Origin: a virus
Direction: 5' to 3' (one strand)
Virus record (IMG/VR): IMGVR_UViG_3300025012_000113
Location: 1-53,622 of that record
DNA length: 53,622 bases
Part shown: positions 34,187 through 42,294 of the stretch, piece after piece
How positions within the stretch are numbered: position 1 is the first letter of the stretch
Layout of the letters: the number at the start of each line of letters is the position of its first letter
The notes under the pieces: model-generated
What the model saw: only the letters and a program-made list of their open reading frames with translations
Database searches by the model: none
What the model was told of the DNA's origin: nothing
Program-made: the position numbers and the translations under genes

Positions 34187-34318
34187 ATGAAGTCTAAGGG
34201 ATATACAAGCGAAGGAAGAATTAAGGACTTTGTTGGTAATCTCTATGATCATAGAAGTGTAGAAAACGAGGATAATTATGTTTGGTGTGCTGATTTTTAC
34301 AGGAGGATTAACCAATGA
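34187..34318 (+). CDS. small conserved protein, start codon unclear
   Basis: From ATG 34187: KSKGYTSEGRIKDFVGNLYDHRSVENEDNYVWCADFYRRINQ-like sequence, 43 residues, ending in an ATGA overlap. The frame continues upstream (DSEEERNNHIKEM) to the strong AAAGGAGG at 34139-34145, but no ATG, GTG or TTG in frame follows that site. The true N-terminus may have lost its start codon. Confidence 0.5.
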   Translation: MKSKGYTSEGRIKDFVGNLYDHRSVENEDNYVWCADFYRRINQ

Positions 34319-34473
34319 AATGCACCGCATGTCCATTCTACCGAAATAGTTTCCTCTCCAACCGTTGCACCATATCCGACAGAGAAAACTTCAAGCCATT
34401 ACTAGATTGTCGGCTAGTTGACGAGGATGGGGAAGTTAACCTGGAGGAATATGAGAAGGAGATGGAATATTGA
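34315..34473 (+). CDS. Cys-containing small protein, 52 aa
   Basis: ATG overlaps the previous stop, AGGAGG upstream. Opens KCTACPFYRN and has four Cys in total (RCTISDRENFKPLLDC), enough for one metal site. C-terminus acidic. Confidence 0.6.
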   Translation: MKCTACPFYRNSFLSNRCTISDRENFKPLLDCRLVDEDGEVNLEEYEKEMEY

Positions 34474-34482
34474 AACAACGAC

Positions 34483-34770
34483 TTGAAACCATCCGACCTT
34501 GCACAACTTACCGATAAACAGAAGGATAGACTGAGAGAGTTGTGTGGTTTTAAGCAATATGACTTAACATTACATGAAAACGGATATATCTTTATTTGGC
34601 CTGACGTTGATAAATTTGACAATGATTGTCCTGATATAAAAAATTGCACAAGAAAGTTATGGAAAGTATTAAGGCTATCAAACCACACCCCGTCCTACCG
34701 TAAGCAGGACAATCCCTACCGCACGTCGAATATAACATTATCGCGGATTATCTTACTGGCACTAAAATAA
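34483..34770 (+). CDS. hypothetical protein, 95 aa, start uncertain
   Basis: TTG 34483 lacks a well-placed ribosome site (GAAGGAGATGG is more than 20 bases away). The first 50 residues look like a real protein (SDLAQLTDKQKDRLRELCG), while the C-terminal 35 residues are less convincing. The opposite-strand frame at 34338-34688 is Ser-rich and judged a shadow. Confidence 0.4.
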   Translation: MKPSDLAQLTDKQKDRLRELCGFKQYDLTLHENGYIFIWPDVDKFDNDCPDIKNCTRKLWKVLRLSNHTPSYRKQDNPYRTSNITLSRIILLALK

Positions 34771-34792
34771 TCCAAAGTATACTACCCCACTA

Positions 34793-34828
34793 AACGGTAC
34801 AGCGTCCACGGTCTGTATCGTTTTTTGT
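34793..34828 (+). terminator. terminator ending RHH operon
   Basis: AACGGTACAG (34793-34802) pairs with CTGTATCGTT (34813-34822) with one G-U, then TTTTTG. Confidence 0.85.
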
Positions 34829-34830
34829 TG

Positions 34831-34860
34831 CATAAAAATAACCGGGGCAATAACCCCGGC
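34831..34860 (-). terminator. terminator ending the leftward early block
   Basis: CCGGGG (34842-34847) pairs with CCCCGG (34854-34859); on the minus strand TTATTTTTATG follows. It stands back to back with the rightward terminator. Confidence 0.85.
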
Positions 34861-34865
34861 ATGTT

Positions 34866-35054
34866 CTATCGTCTAGTAGCGTACTTCTTACCCTTCTGTT
34901 TCGGCACCAAACAGGATGCCATTCTCAACATTGATACGTCCTGCTTAAAGTAGATTGAATTTCCATCAAGGCAGGTTATCTCTCTTGCCTTGCCACCGTC
35001 AACATGGCTGTTCATGCACCGTTCACATATCCTTGGAGTTCCGACATAACTCAT
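34866..35054 (-). CDS. zinc-site small protein, 62 aa
   Basis: ATG 35054 chosen because AAGGGTGATG precedes it. RICERCMNSHVDGGKAREITC and a later Cys form a four-Cys site; strongly basic C-terminus PKQKGKKYATRR. Last gene of the leftward block. Confidence 0.6.
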   Translation of the reverse strand: MSYVGTPRICERCMNSHVDGGKAREITCLDGNSIYFKQDVSMLRMASCLVPKQKGKKYATRR

Positions 35055-35058
35055 TACA

Positions 35059-35223
35059 TCACCCTTTCTTTCCCTTTGCCTTAGTTTCAACAAACTTCGG
35101 AGGATCTTTTATTTCTCTCCACCATCCCGGTATCAGCACCCATTTACCGTTGACTGTTTTGTAGTCTAGGGGATTAGTGTCGCATATTCTTAGTGGATTT
35201 GGACCTATTGTGTCTCTAAGCAT
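35059..35223 (-). CDS. hypothetical protein, 54 aa
   Basis: ATG 35223 preferred over GTG 35247; GGGGAAAGGAAAAGG precedes it. Contains LIPGWWREIKDPPKF and a basic end. No family recognised. Confidence 0.5.
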   Translation of the reverse strand: MLRDTIGPNPLRICDTNPLDYKTVNGKWVLIPGWWREIKDPPKFVETKAKGKKG

Positions 35224-35525
35224 TGCCTTTTCCTTTCCCCAGACCACAAATTTGCCCTTGTCGTATGTCTATCACGCCTAAATTTTACGGCTGATTTAAG
35301 TTTGCGTGTATTCTCTTGATATTCAGTCCTTCGCCATAAGGGTAGGTTTTCTTCATAAAGGTATATGGACGTATCATATTCACATAAATTATCTATAATA
35401 CTAAATCTTTTACATAATTCTTCTTGTTCACGCATATTATCAACAAGTATTTTAAGAGTTTCCTGTATTTCTGGAGGCAATTGAGATATAAAAATAACAC
35501 CATGTATAATCCAATACGGATACAA
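35205..35525 (-). CDS. hypothetical protein, 106 aa
   Basis: TTG start 7 bases after GGGGG. Helical middle (QLPPEIQETLKILVDNMREQEEL) and a basic C-terminus. Overlaps the next gene by 19 bases. Confidence 0.45.
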   Translation of the reverse strand: MYPYWIIHGVIFISQLPPEIQETLKILVDNMREQEELCKRFSIIDNLCEYDTSIYLYEENLPLWRRTEYQENTRKLKSAVKFRRDRHTTRANLWSGERKRQCLETQ

Positions 35526-35527
35526 AT

Positions 35528-35719
35528 TTAATCCCCCTTAACCAAATAGGGTCTAACTTTCCTCAACATCAAATATTGCGGAATATGCCTCAGTTTCAAC
35601 ATCATAAAATTCATGCGGTCAGAGTTATCTTTCATCCCTGCCAACTTATCCCGGTGAGTCTCGCAGAACGCGATAAATTCACTGGTTAGTTGGTTTTCTT
35701 GGTCTGCCGTTAGTCTCAT
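35528..35719 (-). CDS. hypothetical protein, 63 aa
   Basis: Overlaps the resolvase stop by 4 bases (ATGA). Helical: RLTADQENQLTSEFIAFCE and LKLRHIPQYLMLRKVRP. No known family. Confidence 0.55.
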   Translation of the reverse strand: MRLTADQENQLTSEFIAFCETHRDKLAGMKDNSDRMNFMMLKLRHIPQYLMLRKVRPYLVKGD

Positions 35720-36255
35720 TTTTCTTTCTTCTTCCGCTTTACCTTGACCTCCGACTTGCCATGCAGAGCGTCAATAACTTCCTGCTGATATGCCGTTAAG
35801 CTGTCTGTATTACCCATATAAGCTAGTCCGATATGCACAAGTACCGCAGCGTCCGTTTCATCGTTTGTACGGCACTCTATACCCCATTTCTTGTATGCGG
35901 CAACGGCTATTTGCTCTTTACTTGAGCTGCCATTTCCAGTTGCGAATTTCTTTAGTTGTTTAGGCGCAACCTCCAAAACTTTCAAGTTACATTCGGCAAA
36001 CATAACCCGAAGAACACCGCCCAACTCTCCCACTTGATGCGCTTGATTAGGGGAAGCATAAGAGTATCCCTCAATTAAAACTAAGTCGGCACCGACAACC
36101 GCCTTAAAAACTCTTTCCCTTATCTCAATTAAGCGGTAAACTCCTGTCCTATTGCTCTTAACTAAGCTAGTAACAAGGCAATTATCTAGCTCTCCATAAA
36201 TCATCGATCCTATTCCGGTACTCGTCAAACTAGCGTCTATGCCAACTACCTTCAA
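35716..36255 (-). CDS. RuvC-like Holliday junction resolvase
   Basis: 179 residues. RNase-H fold with the catalytic acids in order: VVGIDASLTSTG (Asp7), VLIEGYSYAS (Glu62), and NDETDAAVLVHIG (Asp132, Asp135). QVGELGGVLRVMF is the family helix. C-terminus is a Lys-rich tail. Role: cutting branched DNA made during replication and recombination before packaging. Confidence 0.8.
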   Translation of the reverse strand: MKVVGIDASLTSTGIGSMIYGELDNCLVTSLVKSNRTGVYRLIEIRERVFKAVVGADLVLIEGYSYASPNQAHQVGELGGVLRVMFAECNLKVLEVAPKQLKKFATGNGSSSKEQIAVAAYKKWGIECRTNDETDAAVLVHIGLAYMGNTDSLTAYQQEVIDALHGKSEVKVKRKKKEK

Positions 36256-36398
36256 TTTTCACATTCCTCCAAATGACCATAGGTTTTTCTATCTAACCAC
36301 CACTGACCTTTATATAAAAAGCAGTTCCTTTCGACATAATCAATAATATCAGAAGCGGTTAGCTTAACCGGCACCTGTCCGTTTTCTTGACTACTCAT
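36252..36398 (-). CDS. small protein, 48 aa
   Basis: ATG 36398 selected because AGGAGTACC lies just before it. PVKLTASDIIDYVERNCFLYKGQWWLD; no family recognised. Overlaps both neighbours by a few bases, so tightly coupled. Confidence 0.55.
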   Translation of the reverse strand: MSSQENGQVPVKLTASDIIDYVERNCFLYKGQWWLDRKTYGHLEECEN

Positions 36399-36648
36399 CA
36401 AGGTACTCCTGCCAACAACCTTCACAGGAAACTTTAGGACAATTACCATATTCTAAATCGTGCATACAAACCTTATTTGCGAGAAGTATTTCGATTATCC
36501 TATTTCTTTCTTCCTGTACCGCTAATTTAATTCTTTTACATCCCTCGCAGGCAGGAGGTAAACATTTGGTACAAAATTTTTGCGGACCACTCGTAGGAAT
36601 ATATGCTTCTCCGCATTTTACGCATTTCTTGGGTTCATGTTTTCTCAT
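36391..36648 (-). CDS. multi-Cys zinc protein, 85 aa
   Basis: Eleven Cys arranged as CVKCGEAY, FCTKCLPPACEGCKR and NCPKVSCEGCW around a helix EERNRIIEILLANKVC. Two zinc sites are likely. Function unknown. Confidence 0.6.
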   Translation of the reverse strand: MRKHEPKKCVKCGEAYIPTSGPQKFCTKCLPPACEGCKRIKLAVQEERNRIIEILLANKVCMHDLEYGNCPKVSCEGCWQEYLDE

Positions 36649-36663
36649 TTCACAACCAACCCC

Positions 36664-36831
36664 CTAGCACCCACCAATATCCACAAACCCACACCTCGCC
36701 CACTTCGGATGATCCATATTCACTTCAAAATGGCGGCAAGGTTTAAATTTACCGTTCTTGCTCAGGCAATTCTTTTCTTTTACCTTACCCCAACTTGCCG
36801 GGATGGTACTCAGATAAGCACCACCCGACAT
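36664..36831 (-). CDS. small Cys protein, 55 aa
   Basis: WGKVKEKNCLSKNGKFKPCRHF and MDHPKWARCGFVDIGGC have four spaced Cys and match a pattern seen in small phage proteins. The ATG at 36831 has a weak ribosome site, so the start is uncertain. Confidence 0.55.
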   Translation of the reverse strand: MSGGAYLSTIPASWGKVKEKNCLSKNGKFKPCRHFEVNMDHPKWARCGFVDIGGC

Positions 36832-36858
36832 GGGGAGTTTTTCTTTTCTTTCTCTTGC

Positions 36859-37194
36859 TCACCGACAAGCACCGCATTTTTTGAGATACTTATAAATTCT
36901 ATCGACATTCATACCAAAGTCATCAGCTATTGAGCGAGGTGACTTTCCGCTATTGCATAAGGTAAGAATCATCCGTTTACGGTAGTCTGATAATTTAAAA
37001 TGCTCGGATAAACTGCCACTATTGCCGTATTCGCAGGCATAGTTGTTTAGGAATTCGTTTATGTTGACGGTTAAACCTGCCTGTTTTGCCTTGCGGTCAT
37101 TGGTGAGCAGGCAACGCATAAAGTGTTCCGCTTTGACCTGTTGCTCGGCATTGAGGACTTTCTTGTATGATTTGCCGCCGCCTATATTTGCCAT
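36859..37194 (-). CDS. helix-turn-helix protein, 111 aa
   Basis: Basic N-terminus, then a C-terminal HTH of the resolvase/sigma-4 kind: MILTLCNSGKSPRSIADDFG and MNVDRIYKYLKKCG. May be a transcription factor for the early block; partner sites not visible. Confidence 0.65.
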   Translation of the reverse strand: MANIGGGKSYKKVLNAEQQVKAEHFMRCLLTNDRKAKQAGLTVNINEFLNNYACEYGNSGSLSEHFKLSDYRKRMILTLCNSGKSPRSIADDFGMNVDRIYKYLKKCGACR

Positions 37195-37210
37195 AAAATC
37201 AACTCCAAAC

Positions 37211-37591
37211 CTACTTAATCTTTGACATAATATCCATTATTGCATAATATTCTGGGTTGATGATGTGTTTTATTCCATCAATAAGGTCAAAGGGTAAGAA
37301 TAAAACAGAATAAACAGCCCAAATACCAAGCATAAGTATTACGAACGCGCTAGATGCAGCTATACCTTCATTGCCTTTACTATCATTGTCAGCGCAAACT
37401 TTCATTAATTTTGGAATAAAATAAAGTGCAAAACCTATTCCGGCAACACACAGAGAGCATAATACTAAATCTCCTGCCCCATCAGCAACCGCCTGCTTAA
37501 CCAAAACGCTGTAGGTATGTTTGGCAGGTTCGCTCAACCTCTTACTAACTTCATCCAAAATTCCCGTTACTGTATTTACATCAACGCTCAT
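37211..37591 (-). CDS. membrane protein, 126 aa
   Basis: ATG 37591 follows GGAGGTAGAGAAA. Two or three hydrophobic segments (LVLCSLCVAGIGFALYFI; SSAFVILMLGIWAVYSVLFL) with an N-terminal soluble part. Overlaps the start region of its neighbour nrdG stop. No family recognised. Confidence 0.6.
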   Translation of the reverse strand: MSVDVNTVTGILDEVSKRLSEPAKHTYSVLVKQAVADGAGDLVLCSLCVAGIGFALYFIPKLMKVCADNDSKGNEGIAASSAFVILMLGIWAVYSVLFLPFDLIDGIKHIINPEYYAIMDIMSKIK

Positions 37592-37596
37592 TTTCT

Positions 37597-38082
37597 CTAC
37601 CTCCACAACTCCGTAATATTTTCGTACTCCCCGTTAACCTTCTGCCAAACCTGCTGATTTGCGCTGCCCCGAAATTTCAACCCAATGTCCCGCTGCGCCA
37701 AAATAAACGGTCCATCCACCACATACTCAATATGCCTAAGTTTCCGCAACTTCTCAGGTGTCATAACGTATCCCGTATACAGCATAATGCTCACATCGGG
37801 ACGCTCCCGGATAATTAACTCGTTAACTGCGTTCAACTCTTCGATTTGGTCGAATGGTTCGCCGCCAGACCATGTAATACCTGTGAGTAAAGGATCGTCC
37901 TGTAAATGCCCTAATATGATGCCTGCCAACGCTTTCGGACTAATGCAGTACCCGGCGTTTCTATCGTGAGTTTGCGGATTATGGCAACCTTCGCAACCGT
38001 GAGCGCATCCTTGAACGAAAATTACGAGTCTAAAATTTGGACCGTCCACTGTGCTACTAGGTACTATCGTGTTTATTTTCAA
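37597..38082 (-). CDS. nrdG: anaerobic NrdD activase (radical SAM)
   Basis: 161 residues from TTG 38082, chosen because GGAGGTAGGG is 6-8 bases upstream. VDGPNFRLVIFVQGC precedes the cluster motif CAHGCEGC (Cys26, 30, 33), then ITWSGGEPFDQ and the C-terminal YVVDGPFILAQRD. It makes the glycyl radical on class III ribonucleotide reductase. No nrdD lies in the window, so it acts on a host or out-of-window partner. Confidence 0.9.
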   Translation of the reverse strand: MKINTIVPSSTVDGPNFRLVIFVQGCAHGCEGCHNPQTHDRNAGYCISPKALAGIILGHLQDDPLLTGITWSGGEPFDQIEELNAVNELIIRERPDVSIMLYTGYVMTPEKLRKLRHIEYVVDGPFILAQRDIGLKFRGSANQQVWQKVNGEYENITELWR

Positions 38083-38233
38083 AATCCCTACCTCCAAACA
38101 CTTCAATAATGGTAGTCTTTACCGTTAAAATATAATCGGTGTAGCACCGGGAGCATTTTATTGTCGTTGCTCCCGGTGAGAATACGTTGGCTTGATTTTT
38201 CTGACCGCATTTGCATGTCCAAACTTGGATCAT
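38057..38233 (-). CDS. zinc-ribbon small protein, 58 aa
   Basis: VWTCKCGQKNQANVFSPGATTIKCSRC holds a C-x-C / C-x2-C ribbon at about 7-30. Starts with an ATGA overlap after the MazG-like gene and overlaps the start of nrdG by 26 bases, so it is translated in series with it. Confidence 0.65.
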   Translation of the reverse strand: MIQVWTCKCGQKNQANVFSPGATTIKCSRCYTDYILTVKTTIIEVFGGRDFENKHDST

Positions 38234-38583
38234 TTGTCCATATCTCGGTTAATGCTTTTGTCCTCACTAAATCCATCTGGGTAACGATTTTTAAGTTTTT
38301 CGATATTAATAGCGGCAACATAACTTAACGGAACGCCCAACAGTCTAGCTGCTTTGGCACAATACCATTTTGTGTCGCCAATCTCCTTGACAAGTTTATC
38401 TTTTGTCACATTATCCAAGTTATGGCCATGATAAACTATTTTCTTAACAACCTCTAAGAACTCACACGCTTCACCAACCATACCTATGGCGGCATTAAGC
38501 AATTGGCCATATTTGATTAATCTATCAGTATTTATTACGGTATCAGTCCTTGCCGCTAACTCTTGATACTTATTCATTTCCAT
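38230..38583 (-). CDS. MazG-like nucleotide pyrophosphohydrolase
   Basis: 117 residues from ATG 38583 after GGAGGGTAAAG. GMVGEACEFLEVVKKIVYHG and KEIGDTKWYCAKAARLLG supply the paired acidic metal-binding helices of the MazG/all-alpha NTP pyrophosphatase fold. Likely hydrolyses a non-canonical or regulatory nucleotide. Confidence 0.8.
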   Translation of the reverse strand: MEMNKYQELAARTDTVINTDRLIKYGQLLNAAIGMVGEACEFLEVVKKIVYHGHNLDNVTKDKLVKEIGDTKWYCAKAARLLGVPLSYVAAINIEKLKNRYPDGFSEDKSINRDMDK

Positions 38584-38875
38584 TATCTTTACCCTCCTGC
38601 ATCCTAACCAAATCTGCACGAATAACCTGAAGTCTACTGATAACAAAGTCTACCGATGCCACATTATCGAAATACATCATTACATGTGTTTCCATTTCGT
38701 CTGCACTCAGTCCAATATGATGCTTGTTTTCGGTTCCGATAGGGTTGCTTTGCGTGTCCTGCACTAAACCAAGCACCGTATTAAAATAACCTCCATTGTA
38801 TTTAAGGGTACATACTGAAATATCACCCTTGCCAAAAATACAAACCTTGGTGTCGCCATCGTTATATATCGGCAT
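38570..38875 (-). CDS. hypothetical protein, 101 aa
   Basis: ATG 38875 chosen, GGGAGG 8 bases upstream. Beta-rich N-terminus (TKVCIFGKGDISVCTLKYNGG) and helical C-terminus. No family recognised. Confidence 0.55.
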   Translation of the reverse strand: MPIYNDGDTKVCIFGKGDISVCTLKYNGGYFNTVLGLVQDTQSNPIGTENKHHIGLSADEMETHVMMYFDNVASVDFVISRLQVIRADLVRMQEGKDNGNE

Positions 38876-39017
38876 CTTCTTTTGCCTCCCACAATCCAAA
38901 GTTTCCCGCCCGGCACTGCCCGGCATAAAAAATAGAATACTCGGAACACTCCCAATAGTCTAACACATTAACCTGCTTAAATTTACCGTGCTTGCAGGTT
39001 AAGCAGGATTTTTTCAT
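38862..39017 (-). CDS. four-Cys small protein, 51 aa
   Basis: ATG overlaps the DUF3310 stop. KKSCLTCKHGKFKQVNVLDYWECSEYS with a fourth Cys in GQCRAGNFG makes one zinc site. The last 14 bases overlap the next gene's start. Confidence 0.6.
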   Translation of the reverse strand: MKKSCLTCKHGKFKQVNVLDYWECSEYSIFYAGQCRAGNFGLWEAKEDADI

Positions 39018-39415
39018 CAGTCAGTTACCTCCGGTCTATTTGGAATATTAGACTTATACAACTTCTCGCATGGTTCGTCGCAATTACCTTCCTTTTTACA
39101 ATCACCGCAAATATCAGAATTTTTCAGGTGATTGCTTTGTTTCTGCTGTATAAGTACGGGATAAACTTTATTCTTTTTCTCTAACTCCACCCCACACAGG
39201 ATATGTGAGTAATCGGAAACTTTCTTCAAATCGTCAAGGTTACGGATATGCTTAAACCTGCTGGCATACTTAATAATGTTTATCAGGCAAAAATCCTCAA
39301 TCATATTGTTAGCTATGGCGTACTCTATAGGGTCAATACTGTTCTCCCTGTAGTGTGCTGAACCAACTGTTTGGCAGAAATTTTTGCCTAACTCTCTGAT
39401 TTCATGGATATTCAT
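39017..39415 (-). CDS. DUF3310-like protein with Cys tail
   Basis: 132 residues. IDPIEYAIANNMIEDFCLINIIKYASRFKH and DLKKVSDYSHILCGVE follow the DUF3310 (nucleotide-kinase-like) pattern of phages. The C-terminal CGDCKKEGNCDEPCEK is an added metal site. Lies with nucleotide genes. Confidence 0.7.
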   Translation of the reverse strand: MNIHEIRELGKNFCQTVGSAHYRENSIDPIEYAIANNMIEDFCLINIIKYASRFKHIRNLDDLKKVSDYSHILCGVELEKKNKVYPVLIQQKQSNHLKNSDICGDCKKEGNCDEPCEKLYKSNIPNRPEVTD

Positions 39416-39885
39416 TATTCCAGCACCCCTTCATCTGGATTTTCTATAATAACGGCATCTTGGTACTGCTCAACTTCAACGCCACATTTGCGGAGGTAGT
39501 CTATGCCATTATTACTTCCGATATCGCTTAAATAAATAACCTTTTTAAATCCTGCTCCGACTATTAACCTAGAACATCGGTTGCAGGGCTTATCAGTAAC
39601 GAGTAACGTCTCACCCTCCAGAGAATAGCCTCCACGCGCCGCGTTCAAGATAACCGCTTCTTCTGCGTGTATCGCCGGGCATTCTTGGTTACCTGACCAG
39701 TTTCCGTGTTCCTGTCCTATCCTTGGACATTCATCACAGATACCATAATCGCCCTTTTGAATACTATTATATTTGTAGATATATCCTTTATTTAGTATTG
39801 CAAGAGCACCGATCTTGCGGCGTTTGCATTTCGACTGACTAGCGGTAAATTTTAGTATTTTTATATATCTTTGCAAACTATTCAA
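39415..39885 (-). CDS. dCMP deaminase
   Basis: 156 residues. Zinc site HAEE (His73, Glu75) and PCNRC (Cys101, Cys104), the signature of the ComEB/dCMP deaminase family. An N-terminal Cys cluster (CDECPR) is usual in phage forms. Makes dUMP for the neighbouring thymidylate synthase-like enzyme. Confidence 0.9.
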   Translation of the reverse strand: MNSLQRYIKILKFTASQSKCKRRKIGALAILNKGYIYKYNSIQKGDYGICDECPRIGQEHGNWSGNQECPAIHAEEAVILNAARGGYSLEGETLLVTDKPCNRCSRLIVGAGFKKVIYLSDIGSNNGIDYLRKCGVEVEQYQDAVIIENPDEGVLE

Positions 39886-40588
39886 TTAAATCTACCTCCT
39901 GTATTACTTCGGTATCCTTATATCTAACTAACTGCTTAACCTGCTCCCATACATAATCGTAAACGTGTGCTCCCTTAGAGGAAATTATCATGCCTCCATC
40001 CTCATAACCAATCTCTGTCGCCATATACTCTTTAAGTAACTGCAACCCACCTAAATTCTCAGGAAGTGCGGCAAATATGTCCCATGACCTAAAGTAGATT
40101 ATGAAGTGCAACATACCGTCTTTGATGCGGCAATCAATCATCCTTAAGCAAGGTGGATCTGTCAGGTAAATATCTAAAGGTTGACCTATTTCAATTATGG
40201 CCTGATTGGTGTCAGGAGTTCTTTTTAGAATCTCTATGACATTCTGTAAGCTAATTCGTATGCGCTCTCCATAAGTGTAATCCTCATTCTCAGCAACCTC
40301 TGAACCATAGATGTATTCGGCGAAATACTTCTCAATTTTCTCCATATCTGTCGGAGGTGCTACGCTCAAACCTTCCGGTATAATCGGAGTTAACGGTCTA
40401 TTGCCTGGGTTAGTGATAACCGCCATAAAATAATCCAATTCCCTTCGTTTATGCTGATTTTCAAAACTACCATGCTGCACAAGGTATTCCCGGTTATCGC
40501 CGCCGCTATGAGTATGATATAACTCAGATAGCGACCTATACCAAACTTCCGGTATGTCGAAACAATTTATAATTGTAGGTTTTAGCAA
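39878..40588 (-). CDS. thymidylate synthase-like protein (archaeal-type)
   Basis: 236 residues. YTYGERIR (about 105-111), DPPCLRMIDCRIKDG with the catalytic Cys147, FRSWDIFAALPENLGGLQLL and the C-terminal GAHVYDYVWEQ match thymidylate synthases, closest in pattern to the short archaeal branch. Asn178 is kept, favouring dUMP over dCMP (dCMP hydroxymethylases have Asp). Overlaps the deaminase start. Confidence 0.8.
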   Translation of the reverse strand: MLKPTIINCFDIPEVWYRSLSELYHTHSGGDNREYLVQHGSFENQHKRRELDYFMAVITNPGNRPLTPIIPEGLSVAPPTDMEKIEKYFAEYIYGSEVAENEDYTYGERIRISLQNVIEILKRTPDTNQAIIEIGQPLDIYLTDPPCLRMIDCRIKDGMLHFIIYFRSWDIFAALPENLGGLQLLKEYMATEIGYEDGGMIISSKGAHVYDYVWEQVKQLVRYKDTEVIQEVDLIE

Positions 40589-40603
40589 ATTATTTTCCTC
40601 CCA

Positions 40604-41278
40604 TTAAATTTTCCGATTAACTAACTGTCTCAATGTTTCTCCTTGCCGGACAGTATAATTAATCTCATTTTCCAAATCTGCAATCTTATTAAACAAATCA
40701 GGGTAATACTTGCTTAACTGCACCCACTCGTCAACGGTATTGAATACGCATCCATAACAACCGAGGCGGGTAAAGTGTTTATATATTGGATTCGGTACAA
40801 GTCCACCCTGTCTAATTGCCGTAAATACGTCTTTGGTAGTTAGTTTTAGCAATGGGCGACAACCGGCAATCCTGAGTTTAGGGTTATAGTAAATCTCTTT
40901 ATATTGCGATCTTTTTGCGCTTTCTTCCCTGCGCTCACCTGTTAACATAATGTCGTTATAGCGGTCAATACCTGCATGAGTTATCCATTTTGCTAATGGT
41001 GCTTGCTTTAGGTCGGAAGTGCAAAACCTATTTCTTATGTCGGGAAACTTGCTTCTGTGGCGGCAATAGGAAAAATAATCCCACTTATCGCTTTTGACGC
41101 GGTTTATTTTTATATTTAATCTTCTTTCGAGATAATATAGGTATTCGTATGTTTCCGGAAATTCGCAACCAGTATCAGCACTTACAAAAACTAAATCTTT
41201 GCGCCCATATTTTGCTATGGCGTATAGTGCTAAACAAGTAGAATCTTTGCCTGTTGATACACTAACAATGTATCTCAA
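40604..41278 (-). CDS. PAPS-reductase-like PP-loop protein
   Basis: 224 residues from TTG 41278 (GGAGG 5 bases upstream). PP-loop SVSTGKDSTC at 6-15, FVSADTGCEFPETYEYL, RFCTSDLKQAP and GCYGCVF. This combines the 3'-phosphoadenylylsulfate reductase-type ATP pyrophosphatase with Cys pairs, as in phage PAPS reductases and the DndC-like group. Sulfur transfer or nucleobase modification is possible; the substrate is unknown. Confidence 0.8.
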   Translation of the reverse strand: MRYIVSVSTGKDSTCLALYAIAKYGRKDLVFVSADTGCEFPETYEYLYYLERRLNIKINRVKSDKWDYFSYCRHRSKFPDIRNRFCTSDLKQAPLAKWITHAGIDRYNDIMLTGERREESAKRSQYKEIYYNPKLRIAGCRPLLKLTTKDVFTAIRQGGLVPNPIYKHFTRLGCYGCVFNTVDEWVQLSKYYPDLFNKIADLENEINYTVRQGETLRQLVNRKI

Positions 41279-41321
41279 TTTTACCTCCAACTATACATAT
41301 TATACCTAAAAAGGTAATCCA

Positions 41322-41639
41322 TCACACGAAAAACAACCTAACCCTAGCGCAAAACCTTCTCCACAATCCACGCCTCGCATGATCCTGCTCTGCTCTCAAT
41401 GCGGCAACGGAACATTCAATTTCGTCCAACTTCTTATTCAGAAATGCAATGTCTGATTGAAGTGTTTTCCCGTTATTTCCTGCTGTTGTCATATCGTTTA
41501 TTAGTGTTTTAAACAGCACAGCATAACCATCTAATCTGCGAGAAATATCAGAAATGGAAACAGCATGTTCAGAAACTATCTTAAGTAATATTTTGTTATC
41601 GCGCTCTAACTTCTTAATCCTCGCCCCGCCTCTCCCCAC
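41322..41639 (-). CDS. coiled-coil protein, 105 aa
   Basis: GTG after GGAGGTGGTAACAG. Nearly all helical heptads (LERDNKILLKIVSEH, FLNKKLDEIECSVAAL), ending in basic RGLWRRFCARVRLFFV, a possible amphipathic membrane anchor. Confidence 0.55.
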   Translation of the reverse strand: MGRGGARIKKLERDNKILLKIVSEHAVSISDISRRLDGYAVLFKTLINDMTTAGNNGKTLQSDIAFLNKKLDEIECSVAALRAEQDHARRGLWRRFCARVRLFFV

Positions 41640-41796
41640 CTGTTACCACCTCCAAATTTCTCGGAAAATAAGAATTATAGTTACTTTTACCGAAGTAAAT
41701 ATAACATTTTCCGCTTTTATATACCGACCTTACCTCGCCCTCCTTGTCCTTATTGCGACCACGGAGAGGTTTTACTGTGTCGTTAACCCTAATCAT
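41614..41796 (-). CDS. KOW-like small protein, 60 aa
   Basis: ATG 41796 follows AGGGTGAGTG. IRVNDTVKPLRGRNKDKEG is the KOW-type beta hairpin used by NusG-like and ribosomal proteins, followed by basic strands. May bind RNA. Overlaps the coiled-coil gene by 26 bases. Confidence 0.55.
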   Translation of the reverse strand: MIRVNDTVKPLRGRNKDKEGEVRSVYKSGKCYIYFGKSNYNSYFPRNLEVVTGGERRGED

Positions 41797-42185
41797 AGAC
41801 ACTCACCCTTGCCACTATTTCGCCAAATCATAACGCCTGCGGTTGCGCTCACACATACTATCGGATTAGCGAAACTTTCTTCCATGCTCCAGGGTTTATC
41901 TGGCGGTCTAATATTTCCTTCGATTCTCTGCCTAGAAAAAAGATTCACGAATCTATTGTCCTTTCCTCTCTGCACATAAGATGTTGGTCCTTCGTATTTA
42001 TCAGGCGCGGCAAGGTGTCTAGCACCCTTATTAGCCCTCGGTATGCCGTGTTTTTTCATATATGCGCCTAGTTGTTGCTCGGACATTAGTAAATTTACTC
42101 CAATATTGGAGAGTGATGCTTTACCTCCCCATTGCTTCATGTATTCCAGTTCTTCTTTCAATAAAACCCTTTTCAATGGTGGCAT
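41793..42185 (-). CDS. HTH-containing protein, 130 aa
   Basis: ATG 42185 preferred over GTG-like 42209; AAGGGGG precedes. LSNIGVNLLMSEQQLGAYMKKHGIPRANKG is a helix-turn-helix of the kind found in phage regulators. The C-terminal half has no known domain. The 110 bases upstream hold no gene. Confidence 0.55.
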   Translation of the reverse strand: MPPLKRVLLKEELEYMKQWGGKASLSNIGVNLLMSEQQLGAYMKKHGIPRANKGARHLAAPDKYEGPTSYVQRGKDNRFVNLFSRQRIEGNIRPPDKPWSMEESFANPIVCVSATAGVMIWRNSGKGECL

Positions 42186-42294
42186 TTTAAACCCCCTTCT
42201 ACGCCCCATTCACGACAGCAGGTACGAAACTATTCCTGCAATATTTAGTCGCCTGTACAAGGCTAATTTTGCTGTTATTTCCGATTCTAACTGA

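Noticed and set aside
34338-34688. 116-codon leftward frame
   Set aside because: Ser-rich antisense shadow of two small rightward genes.
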